A stretch of DNA of 64,000 nt, from contig NZ_JAQIFT010000014.1 in assembly GCF_027857615.1 (NCBI RefSeq), forward strand, positions 61,170 to 125,169, given 5' to 3'. This document shows positions 26,247-35,667 of this stretch, one piece after another. Each line of letters starts with the position of its first letter. Within the stretch, counting starts at the first letter, position 1. The notes under the pieces are model-generated. The model saw nothing but the letters and a program-made list of their open reading frames with translations. It did no database searches and was not told the origin of the DNA. The position numbers and the translations under genes are program-made. This stretch comes from Holtiella tumoricola. Lineage in GTDB: Bacteria; Bacillota; Clostridia; Lachnospirales; Cellulosilyticaceae.

Positions 26247-27170
26247 TTATTTAAATTTAACTGGTTCTGATTCTGGAGAAAGCGCTTCAAATACAAAACC
26301 TTGTTGTTTTAAGCCTTCTACGATTTGAGGTAATGCTTCTACTGTTGTTGTCTTTGCAGCTGCATCATGCATTAAGATTACTGCATTGTCATTGTATTTT
26401 GCTTGATTTAAAACAGAATTTACAATCACTTGAGTATCTTGAAGACCTTTTGCAGCATCTTGAGAATCTACATTCCAATCATAGTATACATATCCTGCTT
26501 GTGTGACTGCTGGAATAATCTTATCCATAATATCTTTTCCACCATAACGATGGCTTACTGTATTATTAGAGCCACCTGGGAAACGAAGTACCTTAGTCTC
26601 TACGCCTGTAAGATCTTTAATATGTTTAGATAAACTTTGTACATCTGCCATAAAGTTATCTACATTTTGATAGATTTCTGCATAGTCATGTGTACTAGAG
26701 TGGATAGCAATAGAATGCCCCTCGTCTACTATACGTTTATAAAGATCATCATACCCATCTTTTTCAAGTACAAAAAATGTTGCACGAATTTGATTTGCTT
26801 TTAAGAAATCTAAAATCTTAGTTGTATTAGCACTTGGACCATCATCAAATGTTAAATATGCTACTTTTCTATCTTCTTGCTCTTCAGTAATTACAGAAAC
26901 ATCTACACCTTGTTTTTCTAATTCTTGAATCTGAATATTAAGCTCTTCGATTTGTTTAAGAAGCTGCTCATTCTTTGTTTCTAATTCTTGTACTTGTACT
27001 TCTAAATTAGCTTTACTTGCTTCCACTGTAGTAAGTTCTTCTTGTGCTTTTGTAAGAGTTTCTTTTCCTCCACTACTCTTACTAGCAAGGAACCCAGTTC
27101 CTGCAAATAACCCTAAAGATAATGCTATAAGTAAAATAGTTATACCTATTTGATTATTTCTTTTCGCCAT
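26247..27170 (-). CDS. Membrane-anchored polysaccharide deacetylase
   Basis: The 307-residue product starts at ATG 27170, not the TTG two codons before it. It has a signal anchor (about 8-28), a coiled coil (38-95) and a NodB domain: TFDDGPSANT with the metal Asp, HSSTHDY with metal histidines, RFPGGSNN, DWNVDSQDA and LMHDAAA. These carry out metal-dependent de-N-acetylation of peptidoglycan or another surface glycan outside the membrane. It lies 31 bases after a second anchored coiled-coil gene. Confidence 0.9.
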   Translation of the reverse strand: MAKRNNQIGITILLIALSLGLFAGTGFLASKSSGGKETLTKAQEELTTVEASKANLEVQVQELETKNEQLLKQIEELNIQIQELEKQGVDVSVITEEQEDRKVAYLTFDDGPSANTTKILDFLKANQIRATFFVLEKDGYDDLYKRIVDEGHSIAIHSSTHDYAEIYQNVDNFMADVQSLSKHIKDLTGVETKVLRFPGGSNNTVSHRYGGKDIMDKIIPAVTQAGYVYYDWNVDSQDAAKGLQDTQVIVNSVLNQAKYNDNAVILMHDAAAKTTTVEALPQIVEGLKQQGFVFEALSPESEPVKFK

Positions 27171-27201
27171 TTTCAATCACCCAATCCTTCTGCTTCTATT
27201 A

Positions 27202-27504
27202 TTATTTCATACTATCCGGAATTATAATAGGCTCAAAGCGCCATAAACCTTCTTCTACTTTTTTTACTTGAGCTTCTAACTCTTTTGTCTGCTCTTGTAA
27301 TTCATTAACTTGTGCATTTAATGCTTCTTTTTGTGCTGTTACTTCTTCAATACGTGCTGTAGTCTCATCTATCTTTTTATCTTTCAAATAGGTATTAATA
27401 CCTACACCACCACATGCTACTAAACTTACTAAGAAAAGTCCAATTGCTATCTTCTTTACTTGTACTCCTCTTGACTTTGTTTTGGAATAACGATATGTAC
27501 TCAT
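27202..27504 (-). CDS. Membrane-anchored coiled-coil protein
   Basis: This 100-residue protein has a basic N-terminal tail, one membrane helix (about 18-37), a heptad coiled coil (42-88) rich in Glu, Gln and Lys, and an end FEPIIIPDSMK. The same tail, helix and coiled-coil order precedes the deacetylase domain of the next gene. The two may pair through their coils. It resembles FtsL/DivIC-size proteins, but nothing specific supports that. GGAAGGA precedes the ATG. Confidence 0.6.
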   Translation of the reverse strand: MSTYRYSKTKSRGVQVKKIAIGLFLVSLVACGGVGINTYLKDKKIDETTARIEEVTAQKEALNAQVNELQEQTKELEAQVKKVEEGLWRFEPIIIPDSMK

Positions 27505-27773
27505 TGACTTAGATCCTTCCTCTATATTTCTGCTAATTTATTTGTGTCTATATGCTATTTTTCGGCATCTTAAGTAATATTTTTACTTTATTAGCCATTC
27601 TCTGTCATCTTATCTAGTATAGCATATTCTCTTTAAAAGAGGGGAAACCACTAGGAATTTTTAATAGAAAATTTTTCCTCATTTTTATGACTCATTTTTA
27701 TAGTAATTAGTTTCACACTTTCTTTAAAATTTATAAAAGAAATTTAGAAATAACAAAAATTATTTTATGCGCT

Positions 27774-28163
27774 TTAGCTTTTTTCATTCATTAATAACTC
27801 TATAATGCCCCCTATTAAGATTCCTACACTATAACAAACTAAATCACTCCATAAAAATCCATATCCTAGCACAAGACCACCTAGAGTTGTCGCTCTTATA
27901 GCATCAATCCATGGGGCATGATAGAGTTGACTCAATTCTATTCCAAATGCAACAACAAATGCCATCAACATTACATATTTAATAGATACATTTTTAAATA
28001 CAAAAGCAATCCCTAAAAAGACCATCAATGCCCATAGCGTATCCCCTGAATATATCGCTATAAATTCTGGAAGTCCTGATATTCTTCTGGATAAAATCCC
28101 TAGTACTATCGTAATAATTACCAATCCTCCATACCAAATCCTATTTCTATTCATCTTCTTCAC
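27774..28163 (-). CDS. DUF2809 membrane protein
   Basis: The 129-residue protein has four helices with the family motifs LSRRISGLPEF, SGDTLWALMVF and FGIELSQLYHAPWID. DUF2809 proteins are small VanZ-like membrane proteins without a firm function. The GTG at 28163 is 8 bases after AGGAGG; an ATG three codons later is the alternative start. Confidence 0.85.
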   Translation of the reverse strand: MKKMNRNRIWYGGLVIITIVLGILSRRISGLPEFIAIYSGDTLWALMVFLGIAFVFKNVSIKYVMLMAFVVAFGIELSQLYHAPWIDAIRATTLGGLVLGYGFLWSDLVCYSVGILIGGIIELLMNEKS

Positions 28164-28188
28164 CTTTTATTCCTCCTCTATAAAAATA

Positions 28189-28244
28189 GGCCTAATAAGC
28201 TACATCATTGAATACTTTTGCTTCTCATGTAGTCTTATTAGGCC
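28189..28244 (-). terminator. Hairpin ahead of the DUF2809 gene
   Basis: GGCCTAATAAG and CTTATTAGGCC pair, extended by ACAT/ATGT. On the minus strand TATTTTTA follows, so it could end transcription coming from the polysaccharide lyase region or act as a leader structure for the next gene. Confidence 0.55.
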
Positions 28245-28377
28245 GTTTAGTTTTATACTGAATAGATTTATTATATCATACTCACTTCGAAAATATATAA
28301 ATTTTATCCTACTAGTCCCTTTTCAGTAATTCTTCTTCATTACTGTAATCATTCCAAATTTTATTAGTAATTTTCTA

Positions 28378-28780
28378 TTTCACCCATTTTACTAATCCTT
28401 TTTCTGTTAGAACATACTTATGTTCTACACTAGCTTCCATTAAATCTGCAAATACACAATGTGTTGACTTAATATCTATTTTTAATTCTTCAGCAGCCTC
28501 TAACATTCCATTATTCACAACAGTAGCCTTTTCATTAGTTAAATCTTTAAATATCGTACTCCTATAGAACCATTATTAGCATCTTCTATAAGGCTATAAA
28601 TGACTTGTACTACCTCTTCTCTAGTTACTGGTTGGTTAGGCTTAACCTGATTGTGCTTGTCCTTTTGTATATACCCTTTTGCCGTATGTACTACTCCTAC
28701 TTGATCTCTTAAAGGTTGTAATAAAGGTTTTTTATCTACATTTTCTTCTTTACTTAGAAGAATTACTAAAAGTGCTGCTA
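28378..28780 (-). pseudogene. Degraded SLH-like C-terminal tail of the PL8 lyase
   Basis: Directly after the lyase stop codon the next frame stays open (stop at 28539) and encodes an SLH-like segment: GYIQKDKHNQVKPNQPVTRE followed by EVVQVIYSLIEDAN. Around 28550 the original lyase frame reopens as IFKDLTNEKATVVNNGMLEA, ending KGLVKWVK and a stop at 28378. So one extra base near 28755 and one missing base near 28550 would restore a single protein of about 1,070 residues with wall-anchoring SLH repeats. True decay, phase variation or sequence error all fit. Confidence 0.6.
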
Positions 28781-31599
28781 GTATTCGTATTATCATCTTC
28801 ACTGTTATCTATAACTAGAGCTTTAGTATTGAACTTAATACCAAAAGTTTTTCCTTCTGCTTTATTTACATCTACTGCAAACTTAATGGTTGGGCTTAAA
28901 CTTATTATTTCTATTCCTTCTGATTTTGTTATAACATTATACGCTTTCTGATTAATTTCCACTTCAATTTTTCCAGTGTTTTTCATCGTTGGATCAGAAA
29001 TAGCTACTTCTAACGTATTCTTTTGTTGTTTTTTCATAATAGAAGCTTTTTTATTAACTGTTAGATTATCTACAGTTAATACTTCATCCTCCCAGAAGTT
29101 AGCCGCTAAGATACCTAGTTCTTTTTCCTCTACAGCCTGTACTTGTGGTGTATTAGATAAGATTTCAATATTTGGATTAGTAGCATACTTTGCAACTTCT
29201 TGTTGTGATTTGCCTGGGAGTAAAACATAGTCATAGGTTTTACCAATTGGATTGGCCCCATGTGATAACCACATTTCTACATAATTTTTTGTTACTAACT
29301 CTTCTGAACTTTTCTTTTTTACATCTGCCCATTTCCCAGTATTAGCAACTTTTTTCACATTAATTTCTGCTTGTGAAGGGAAGTAATATCCTATATCTGC
29401 ACCTTGTACATTGCCTTCTAAATATGCCCAACTCGCCTTTATAGTTTCTTCTTGCCCTAATGTATGAACTGCTTCTTTTCCATTTATGGTCACTCTATTC
29501 GTTGCATCATCTTTAATTTTTCTATTCTCTATGATTGTTTCAATTTCTCTGCCTTCTGTACTATTGATGTCACTACCTAACATTACAATCTCATCATCGA
29601 ACATAAAATAAGATTTTTTAGCTTGTAGAGATTTATATTTTGCCATAGGAGATTCTGATCCCCTATCAGTCACTAAATCTCCATTTAATTGCATACCTGA
29701 TACACCATATGCTCCAATTTGACTTCCTCCTACCCAGTTTTCTTTAGAGAATAATTTTTGTCCAATACTTGCATTATCCCCTGGGTTATTAATATCTAAC
29801 TTGATAGTATCCACAGTTGTCCCTGGAAGCCTATAAGGATTTACTGTATTCCAATAATCATCACTATACTGAGCTAAATCACTATTGTAAAGATAAGTCA
29901 TACCATCTGAAATATGCCATCCTCTTAGATTTTCTCCATTCATATACTCATAGTTACTGATTCTACTTGAGAACATACTTAATCCTAGTAAATAATCTCT
30001 TCCCCTATGTACAGTACGGTCCATTAATCCAAAATGCTTATGTATTTCCTCAAAAGGTGCTACCGCTATACTTGTATCATTTAAAACAGACTCTGCTAGA
30101 TTAATCAGTTTAATGTTATTTGTATTTGCTGTAAAATTCGTAGAAGTATCTTCTAGTATCCAAGATTTAGCATATGTTTTTAATTCATTAGCAAGTTGTT
30201 CATCTACGATTTCTGAAAGCAGCAGAAATGATCCTATAATATTATGTCCAGAATTTCTATCTGTTTCATTATTTCTAGCTATAGCACGCCCTCTTACCAT
30301 ATCAAGTGCAGCACCTTTATAAATAAATGGTGCAAACGAATCTAAAGCAAACGAAGTAAGTACTTCTAATTTTTCTTTAGGCACTTCCCATTCACTGCCT
30401 TCTAATGCTTGAATCACTGTAGATGCACCTGTTAAAAATACGTTACCATAAGTTCCTACATAAGGCACATGTCCATGTTGCACAAATGAACCATCTGTAT
30501 AGAATCCATCTACATATCTCCCACTACTTTCTCTTTGTTCATACTTTAATAAACTACTAATTGCATCCCTTGTCATAACTAATTGTTCATAATCGTTTCT
30601 AAGTGCTCCCATTACAAGTGATATCATAGATACATCCACTCTATTAGCAGCTTCAGATTCTCGGTATTCATTTGCTGATGCACCACTTGCTCCTGAATGA
30701 AATGGATCTGGCTGATAGAAATAGATAACATCTGTATATTTGTTAATAGTTTCTTGTCCTAACTCATCAAACAACATGATACAAATATTATTTAATGCCT
30801 TTGGTATCCCAATTTCCCATTGCCACCAGTTTCCATATTGCTGTTTAATAGAATATGCATTTTCATGTAGCCATTCTAACGCATACTTAATATCCTCTAA
30901 TAGTTCTTCATTTTTATAGTATTTACTTTCTGGCATTGAATAGCCTTTTGCAAGCCATTCTAAATTAAGATACATTGTTCTGATATGTGCTGGATCTTTT
31001 TTATAATTTGCGACATTTTTAGTATCCCATAATATACCACCATCTTTTTTGAGTCCACTCCAATGTGTGTCCACAAAACCTTCTATTCTACTAATAACTC
31101 TATTGATATTCTTACTATTTGTATCATTTTCTTTTCCTATAAGGGTCTCTAACCATTTCTTTCTCATTTTTGCATATACAGCATTATCTACTTCTGGAAT
31201 AGTATCTATATACATGACATCTACTTTCCATATAACTTCATTATTATAGTTATCTTTTGCTGTAATAGTGCTAAACCCCTTTTCATGAGCTAATACTTTT
31301 CCATCCCCATTTACACTAGCTATATTATTATTACTCGATGCCCATGTAATAGGGTCTATCAAGTTTGGTGGCACTTGCAACTGCATCTCTTGATTTCTAA
31401 CAATCTTAATAGAAGATGGAGTTGTAATTTGTATACTACTACTTGTTGTAACATTTACCCCTCTATATAATGATTCTTTCAGATAAGGCTTACTTTCCTC
31501 TGCTTCTTTTGCATATGTATTCATCATTGGTATTATACTACTAGTAGTATGGACTGTTACGACTGTTGCCATTAACAAACATATTCTTTTTTTGCTCAT
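28750..31599 (-). CDS. Polysaccharide lyase family 8 (hyaluronate/chondroitin/xanthan lyase type)
   Basis: The 949-residue secreted enzyme has a signal peptide (1-30), a Big_2-like Ig domain (about 58-132), an alpha/alpha toroid (about 150-490), and the central and C-terminal beta domains of PL8. The catalytic set fits the family: Asn319 (ESEAANR), His365 (VQHGH) and Tyr374 (GTYGN), the last nine residues after His, with aromatic patch NWWQWEIG near 257. It cleaves uronic-acid polymers by beta-elimination; the substrate is not clear from sequence. It ends in a Ser/Thr linker where a frameshift cuts off an SLH-like tail. AAGGAGAG precedes the ATG. Confidence 0.88.
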   Translation of the reverse strand: MSKKRICLLMATVVTVHTTSSIIPMMNTYAKEAEESKPYLKESLYRGVNVTTSSSIQITTPSSIKIVRNQEMQLQVPPNLIDPITWASSNNNIASVNGDGKVLAHEKGFSTITAKDNYNNEVIWKVDVMYIDTIPEVDNAVYAKMRKKWLETLIGKENDTNSKNINRVISRIEGFVDTHWSGLKKDGGILWDTKNVANYKKDPAHIRTMYLNLEWLAKGYSMPESKYYKNEELLEDIKYALEWLHENAYSIKQQYGNWWQWEIGIPKALNNICIMLFDELGQETINKYTDVIYFYQPDPFHSGASGASANEYRESEAANRVDVSMISLVMGALRNDYEQLVMTRDAISSLLKYEQRESSGRYVDGFYTDGSFVQHGHVPYVGTYGNVFLTGASTVIQALEGSEWEVPKEKLEVLTSFALDSFAPFIYKGAALDMVRGRAIARNNETDRNSGHNIIGSFLLLSEIVDEQLANELKTYAKSWILEDTSTNFTANTNNIKLINLAESVLNDTSIAVAPFEEIHKHFGLMDRTVHRGRDYLLGLSMFSSRISNYEYMNGENLRGWHISDGMTYLYNSDLAQYSDDYWNTVNPYRLPGTTVDTIKLDINNPGDNASIGQKLFSKENWVGGSQIGAYGVSGMQLNGDLVTDRGSESPMAKYKSLQAKKSYFMFDDEIVMLGSDINSTEGREIETIIENRKIKDDATNRVTINGKEAVHTLGQEETIKASWAYLEGNVQGADIGYYFPSQAEINVKKVANTGKWADVKKKSSEELVTKNYVEMWLSHGANPIGKTYDYVLLPGKSQQEVAKYATNPNIEILSNTPQVQAVEEKELGILAANFWEDEVLTVDNLTVNKKASIMKKQQKNTLEVAISDPTMKNTGKIEVEINQKAYNVITKSEGIEIISLSPTIKFAVDVNKAEGKTFGIKFNTKALVIDNSEDDNTNTSSTFSNSSK

Positions 31600-31928
31600 A
31601 TTAATCTCTCCTTTTTAATTTATACTTCACATTTATGATAACCCCAATTTTTTGTATAATAAATACACATTTTCCATCTTTATATTCATTTATACATGAA
31701 TTTTTATTATTTTTTTTATGATATATCTAAAATCTTTTATGTATTTGGTTTATAAATGCCTCTTTAAATATCTATTTTTTGTATTTTTTACCCTCTACTG
31801 AAATAGTCTCATACAAAAAAAGCACTAACTTTATAATTTCTATAAAAGCTAAAGCCTAGAATCTCTTTTTAGATATACTCAATATATTCTATTAGATTTT
31901 ATTTTTATTACACATACACAAAGCAAAA
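31600..31928. other. AT-rich gap upstream of the PL8 gene
   Basis: These 329 bases are very AT-rich with long T runs. They must hold the lyase promoter, but I see no convincing -35/-10 pair, no conserved RNA and no ORF with a ribosome site. Confidence 0.5.
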
Positions 31929-31972
31929 GAGACAGCCTATGAGTATTAATTGATACTCATAGGCTGTCTCTT
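31929..31972 (-). terminator. Terminator of tRNA-Arg(TCG)
   Basis: A perfect stem of 19 pairs (AGAGACAGCC... with its complement) is closed by a 6-base loop just after the tRNA. T-rich bases follow on both strands. Confidence 0.9.
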
Positions 31973-31980
31973 TTTAACAA

Positions 31981-32054
31981 CACACGCGGTAGGATTCGAA
32001 CCCACGACATTCTGATCCGAAGTCAGACGCTCTATCCAGCTGAACTACGCGTGC
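31981..32054 (-). tRNA. tRNA-Arg (anticodon TCG)
   Basis: The cloverleaf on the minus strand has acceptor GCACGCG/CGCGTGT (with a G-U first pair), anticodon stem TCTGA/TCAGA around CTTCGGA, and T arm GGGTTCGAATCC. Anticodon TCG decodes CGA. CCA is not encoded. Confidence 0.93.
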
Positions 32055-32120
32055 TTATCTTGGAATAGTTTAACATATCTATATACTAGTTTCAATGGGT
32101 ATAACTTCTTTAATCCTTAC

Positions 32121-33029
32121 TTATTTCGATACTAGTAAGGATAAGATAATAATTAAGTTAAACGTCCAGTGAACATTATTTGTATAAGGTATACCTAGTC
32201 CTTTAAATGTACTGACTGCTTTATAGGCCTTTAGAGCAATTGGCAATGTAAAGAGTACTACTAATGCAACCCATGAATAAAGCCCTAATACCACATAGAG
32301 AACTGTTAAAATATAAGCTCCAAAAACTAAGCTTGCATAAAGTTTTCTACTCTTCTCACTGCCTATACGTACACTCAATGTTCCTAAGCTTAATCCACTA
32401 TCTCTTGTAAAGTCTCTCATTTCATTACTTAGCATTAATGCTGGTATAAAGAAACTTGGTGGAATAGCAATAAGTATAGGTTCCCATGAAAAGCTCATAC
32501 TAAATGGGAAGTAAGCACCATATACCATTAAAGGTCCCATTAATAAGAATGATAACGGTACGCCTAATCCTCTACGCTTATATACAAATGGTTCTCCTGT
32601 ATAAGCATAAGAACCTATAATGCCTATAAAACCTATTATAAGTAACTTCCAGCTACTCATTAGTACAAGTAATAGCCCAAGCCCTGCTGCTCCTACAAAA
32701 GAAGCCATGCCGCATAGGAAAACAAGTACATCAAAATAAGTACGCTCTACTCCTAAAAATACAATCTTTCTGCCTGCAGGTCTATGATATCTAAAGGATC
32801 CTTCAAAATAATCATTAATAAAGTTGGCTCCTAATTGTGCTAATATCCCTGCTACTGTAATCATTAAAATTTTGCTAATATCTATAAAATTAGCTTGAAT
32901 AAGTCCTTGTCTGTAAGCGACTAAAATGCCTATTGTTGTCGATGCAACTGCTAAAGTTAGTGAGAAAGGCCTTGATGCAATCCACAAATCCTTAATCAGT
33001 TGTATAAAATATTGTCTGTCTCTTTTCAT
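32121..33029 (-). CDS. menA: UbiA-family prenyltransferase, MenA-like
   Basis: The start at 33029 follows AAAGGTGA; a GTG three codons upstream has no site. The 302-residue protein has eight or nine helices and the two Asp-rich motifs. The first is NDYFEG (MenA usually NDxxDY, so D to E). The second is EMRDFTRDSGLSLGTLSVRIG, close to MenA's second motif. MenA joins a prenyl chain to 1,4-dihydroxy-2-naphthoate for menaquinone. No other menaquinone gene is in the window. It is divergent from an ABC importer, which may be linked. The substrate is inferred. Confidence 0.72.
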   Translation of the reverse strand: MKRDRQYFIQLIKDLWIASRPFSLTLAVASTTIGILVAYRQGLIQANFIDISKILMITVAGILAQLGANFINDYFEGSFRYHRPAGRKIVFLGVERTYFDVLVFLCGMASFVGAAGLGLLLVLMSSWKLLIIGFIGIIGSYAYTGEPFVYKRRGLGVPLSFLLMGPLMVYGAYFPFSMSFSWEPILIAIPPSFFIPALMLSNEMRDFTRDSGLSLGTLSVRIGSEKSRKLYASLVFGAYILTVLYVVLGLYSWVALVVLFTLPIALKAYKAVSTFKGLGIPYTNNVHWTFNLIIILSLLVSK

Positions 33030-33131
33030 ATTCTTCACCTTTATATGTTTTTACTCAACTATTCATTATGTCATAGTTCCCATAAATATACAACCTGCTT
33101 TACTTTTCTCATTTTATCCAAATAAATACAT

Positions 33132-33160
33132 GGTCATATCTGGAAATTTGTAGTACAATA
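33132..33160 (+). promoter_or_regulatory. Promoter of the NMT1-type ABC operon
   Basis: TGGTCA (33132-33137) and TACAAT (33155-33160) are 17 bases apart, 36 bases before the start codon. There is no TPP riboswitch in the gap. Confidence 0.5.
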
Positions 33161-33195
33161 CTGCTTGTCTAATTTTATACTTAGGAGGATCTTTC

Positions 33196-34128
33196 ATGAA
33201 ATTAAATAAAATTTTAGCTCTATGTATATGTATATCTACACTATTTGTCGGATGTAGTTCTACTCCAAAAGAAGAAGTACCAAGTACTTCAACTGAACAA
33301 GTAACACATATGCTTAAAGTTGGTGTTATGCCAGCTGTTGATACTGCACCCATTTATTTAGCAGAAGAAAAAGGCTACTTTGATGAACTTGGTTTAGACC
33401 TTGAAATCATTCGTTTTAACAATGCGCAAGAACGTCAAACAGCCCTTCAAACACATACAATTGATGGGGCACTTACTGATCTTATTGCTGTAGCTACAAA
33501 CGTAGATGGTGGTTTTGATCTTAAAGCAACTACATTAACAGATGGGGTATTCCCTGTTCTTGTACGTGAAGGTTATAAAGAGACGCCTGATATCAAAGTA
33601 GCTATGATGGAAGTTTCTGTTTCTAACTTCTTAATTGATGAGTGGCTTTCAAAAGACTACAATATAGAAAAAATATTTATTAACGATATTCCTGCACGTC
33701 TTGAGATGATTAAATCTGGAAAAGTAGATATGGGTCTTTTCCCTGAACCAATGGCAACAAATGCTACAGCTGATGGCACACTTGAAAAACGTATCTATAC
33801 ACCAGAGGATGGTATTTGTCCAAATGTTATGGCATTTACCTCTCAAGCTTTAGAAGACAAAGAAGAAGCCATCAAACTTTTCCATGAAGGCTTCAACAAA
33901 GGTGTAACAGATCTTACTACAAATCCTGATGAAGCACGTGATATATTAATCACAAGCTTAGAACTTAATCCAGCCATCAGAGATACAATGATTCTACCAA
34001 CTTATACATCAGCACATCTACCAGCTACTGATTATATGCAAAAAATCATTGATTGGGTTCAAGAAAACCTAAAACAAGATATTACTGTTACACCAGATAT
34101 GTTAGTAGAAGGAAAGTTCGTACAATAA
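33196..34128 (+). CDS. ABC importer substrate-binding lipoprotein (NMT1/SsuA-like)
   Basis: The 310-residue product has a lipoprotein signal with lipobox LFVGC (Cys20). An NMT1/TauA-type binding domain follows: KVGVMPAVDTAPIYLAEEKGYFDELGLDLEI and LTDLIAVATNVDGG. Known members bind taurine, sulfonates, pyrimidine thiamine precursors or aromatic compounds; ligand here is unknown. The GGAGG site lies 8 bases before the ATG. It overlaps the ATPase gene by one base (TAATG). Confidence 0.88.
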   Translation: MKLNKILALCICISTLFVGCSSTPKEEVPSTSTEQVTHMLKVGVMPAVDTAPIYLAEEKGYFDELGLDLEIIRFNNAQERQTALQTHTIDGALTDLIAVATNVDGGFDLKATTLTDGVFPVLVREGYKETPDIKVAMMEVSVSNFLIDEWLSKDYNIEKIFINDIPARLEMIKSGKVDMGLFPEPMATNATADGTLEKRIYTPEDGICPNVMAFTSQALEDKEEAIKLFHEGFNKGVTDLTTNPDEARDILITSLELNPAIRDTMILPTYTSAHLPATDYMQKIIDWVQENLKQDITVTPDMLVEGKFVQ

Positions 34129-34862
34129 TGATCGAACTTTCTAATGTAACTTTTAGTTATGAGGCTAAGAGGGTTTTAGGCCCTCTTAGCCTTTCTATTC
34201 AAGCTGGTAGCACTTGTGCCCTTATTGGCCCCTCTGGCTGTGGCAAGACAACCTTGCTCCATTTATTAGCCGGGCTTCTAACACCTACTGAGGGTACAAT
34301 ACAAGTTGCACAACAACCTTTAATAGCCCCTAGAGCTCAAACAAGTGTCATTCTACAAAACTTAGGCCTACTTCCTTGGAAGACTGTTTATGATAACGTA
34401 GCCCTTGCTCTTATTAATAGCAAACTCTCTAAGGTACAACTACAAGACAAACTCCTTCCTCTACTAGACACTTTAGGACTTAAGGAATATTCCTCTAAAT
34501 ATCCTCATCAGCTTAGTGGTGGACAAAAGCAACGGGTAGCTATTGCTAGGACACTGATTACTAATCCAGATGTGCTGCTTCTTGATGAAGCAACTTCTGC
34601 CCTTGATGAAATTACTAAAGAAAAGCTTCAACATCTTATTCTAGACATCTATCATCAAAATCCTATGACACTTGTATTTGTGACCCATAGTATTGAAGAA
34701 GCTGTTTTTCTAGGACAGACCATCATCATTATGAATAATGGGCATATCTCTCATACTCTTTCTAATCCACTTTTCGGGTGTAATGATGCCAAAGAACATC
34801 TAGACTTTTATAAACAGTGCCTAGAAATTCGCAAGCTTCTAAAGGAGGACCAGGCTTTATGA
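34128..34862 (+). CDS. ABC importer ATPase (SsuB/TauB-like)
   Basis: The start at 34128 is chosen because the family begins MIELSNVTFSY there and it couples to the preceding stop. The 244-residue ATPase has Walker A GPSGCGKTT, Q-loop ILQNLGLLPWKTV, signature LSGGQKQRVA, Walker B VLLLDEATSALD and switch His in FVTHSIEEA. The PWxTV motif after the Q-loop is typical of nitrate/sulfonate/taurine importers. It overlaps the permease gene by 4 bases. Confidence 0.9.
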   Translation: MIELSNVTFSYEAKRVLGPLSLSIQAGSTCALIGPSGCGKTTLLHLLAGLLTPTEGTIQVAQQPLIAPRAQTSVILQNLGLLPWKTVYDNVALALINSKLSKVQLQDKLLPLLDTLGLKEYSSKYPHQLSGGQKQRVAIARTLITNPDVLLLDEATSALDEITKEKLQHLILDIYHQNPMTLVFVTHSIEEAVFLGQTIIIMNNGHISHTLSNPLFGCNDAKEHLDFYKQCLEIRKLLKEDQAL

Positions 34863-35611
34863 ACCTACTGAAGAAAATTACCAAATTCCCTACCTTATAT
34901 GGTATCTTAAGTGTTATTTTTATGTGGCAGCTTCTAAGTTTGGCTCTACAGTCTAATGTTTTGCCTACTCCTTTTAAGGCTATTACTAGCTTTATAACAC
35001 TTTTTCCTACTATTTTATATAAGCATATTTTAGTAAGTATCTATCGAATTGCTTTAGCCCTTTCTATTTCCTTACTTCTAGGCATTTCCTTAGGAATGGC
35101 TTGTGGGCTATATCCAACCTTAGATAAACTTCTTTCCCCTATTACTTATATTTTATATCCCCTACCTAAAGTAGCTTTCTTACCTCTGTTTATGATTTTC
35201 ATGGGGATCGGAGATGCTTCAAAGGTAACACTTATGGTATCTATCATTATTTTTCAAGTACTTATTGCTGTTAGAGACGGGATTAAAGAAATTCCACTTG
35301 AGCTCTTTCAATCTATGAAAACACTTGGCCTAACACCTATTCAGCTTTATAAACATTTAGTTGTACCAGCCATGCTCCCTAAGCTTTTTTCAGCTATTCG
35401 CATCAGCCTTGGTATCTGTATTTCTGCCCTCTTTTTCGCTGAAAACTTCGCTACATCCTATGGTATCGGCTATCTCATTATGAATGCTTGGTCCATGGTT
35501 GAATATCCTAAAATGTTTGCAGGTATTATTGGACTAAGTTTACTTGGCCTTATCTTATTCAAATTAGTTGACCTCTTAGAAACTAAATGCTGCCCATGGC
35601 TAAAAAAATAG
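34859..35611 (+). CDS. ABC importer permease (SsuC/TauC-like)
   Basis: The start at 34859 lies 9 bases after AAAGGAGG. The 250-residue permease has six helices and the EAA coupling loop MKTLGLTPIQLYKHLVVPAMLP. It completes a three-gene importer with the lipoprotein and ATPase. Its stop codon is within the terminator hairpin. Confidence 0.9.
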   Translation: MNLLKKITKFPTLYGILSVIFMWQLLSLALQSNVLPTPFKAITSFITLFPTILYKHILVSIYRIALALSISLLLGISLGMACGLYPTLDKLLSPITYILYPLPKVAFLPLFMIFMGIGDASKVTLMVSIIIFQVLIAVRDGIKEIPLELFQSMKTLGLTPIQLYKHLVVPAMLPKLFSAIRISLGICISALFFAENFATSYGIGYLIMNAWSMVEYPKMFAGIIGLSLLGLILFKLVDLLETKCCPWLKK

Positions 35612-35645
35612 GACTAAGTAACTCACCCTAGTTACTTAGTCCTAT
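35608..35645. terminator. Bidirectional terminator after the importer operon
   Basis: ATAGGACTAAGTAACT pairs with AGTTACTTAGTCCTAT, with A and T runs at the two sides, between the importer and convergent TetR gene. Confidence 0.9.
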
Positions 35646-35667
35646 TTTCTTTGTTCTTTTTTCATCT

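Noticed and set aside
33039..33195. TPP riboswitch before the NMT1-type importer
   Set aside because: No CTGAGA...ACCTGATCTGG-like sequences are present, so thiamine-precursor import is not supported.
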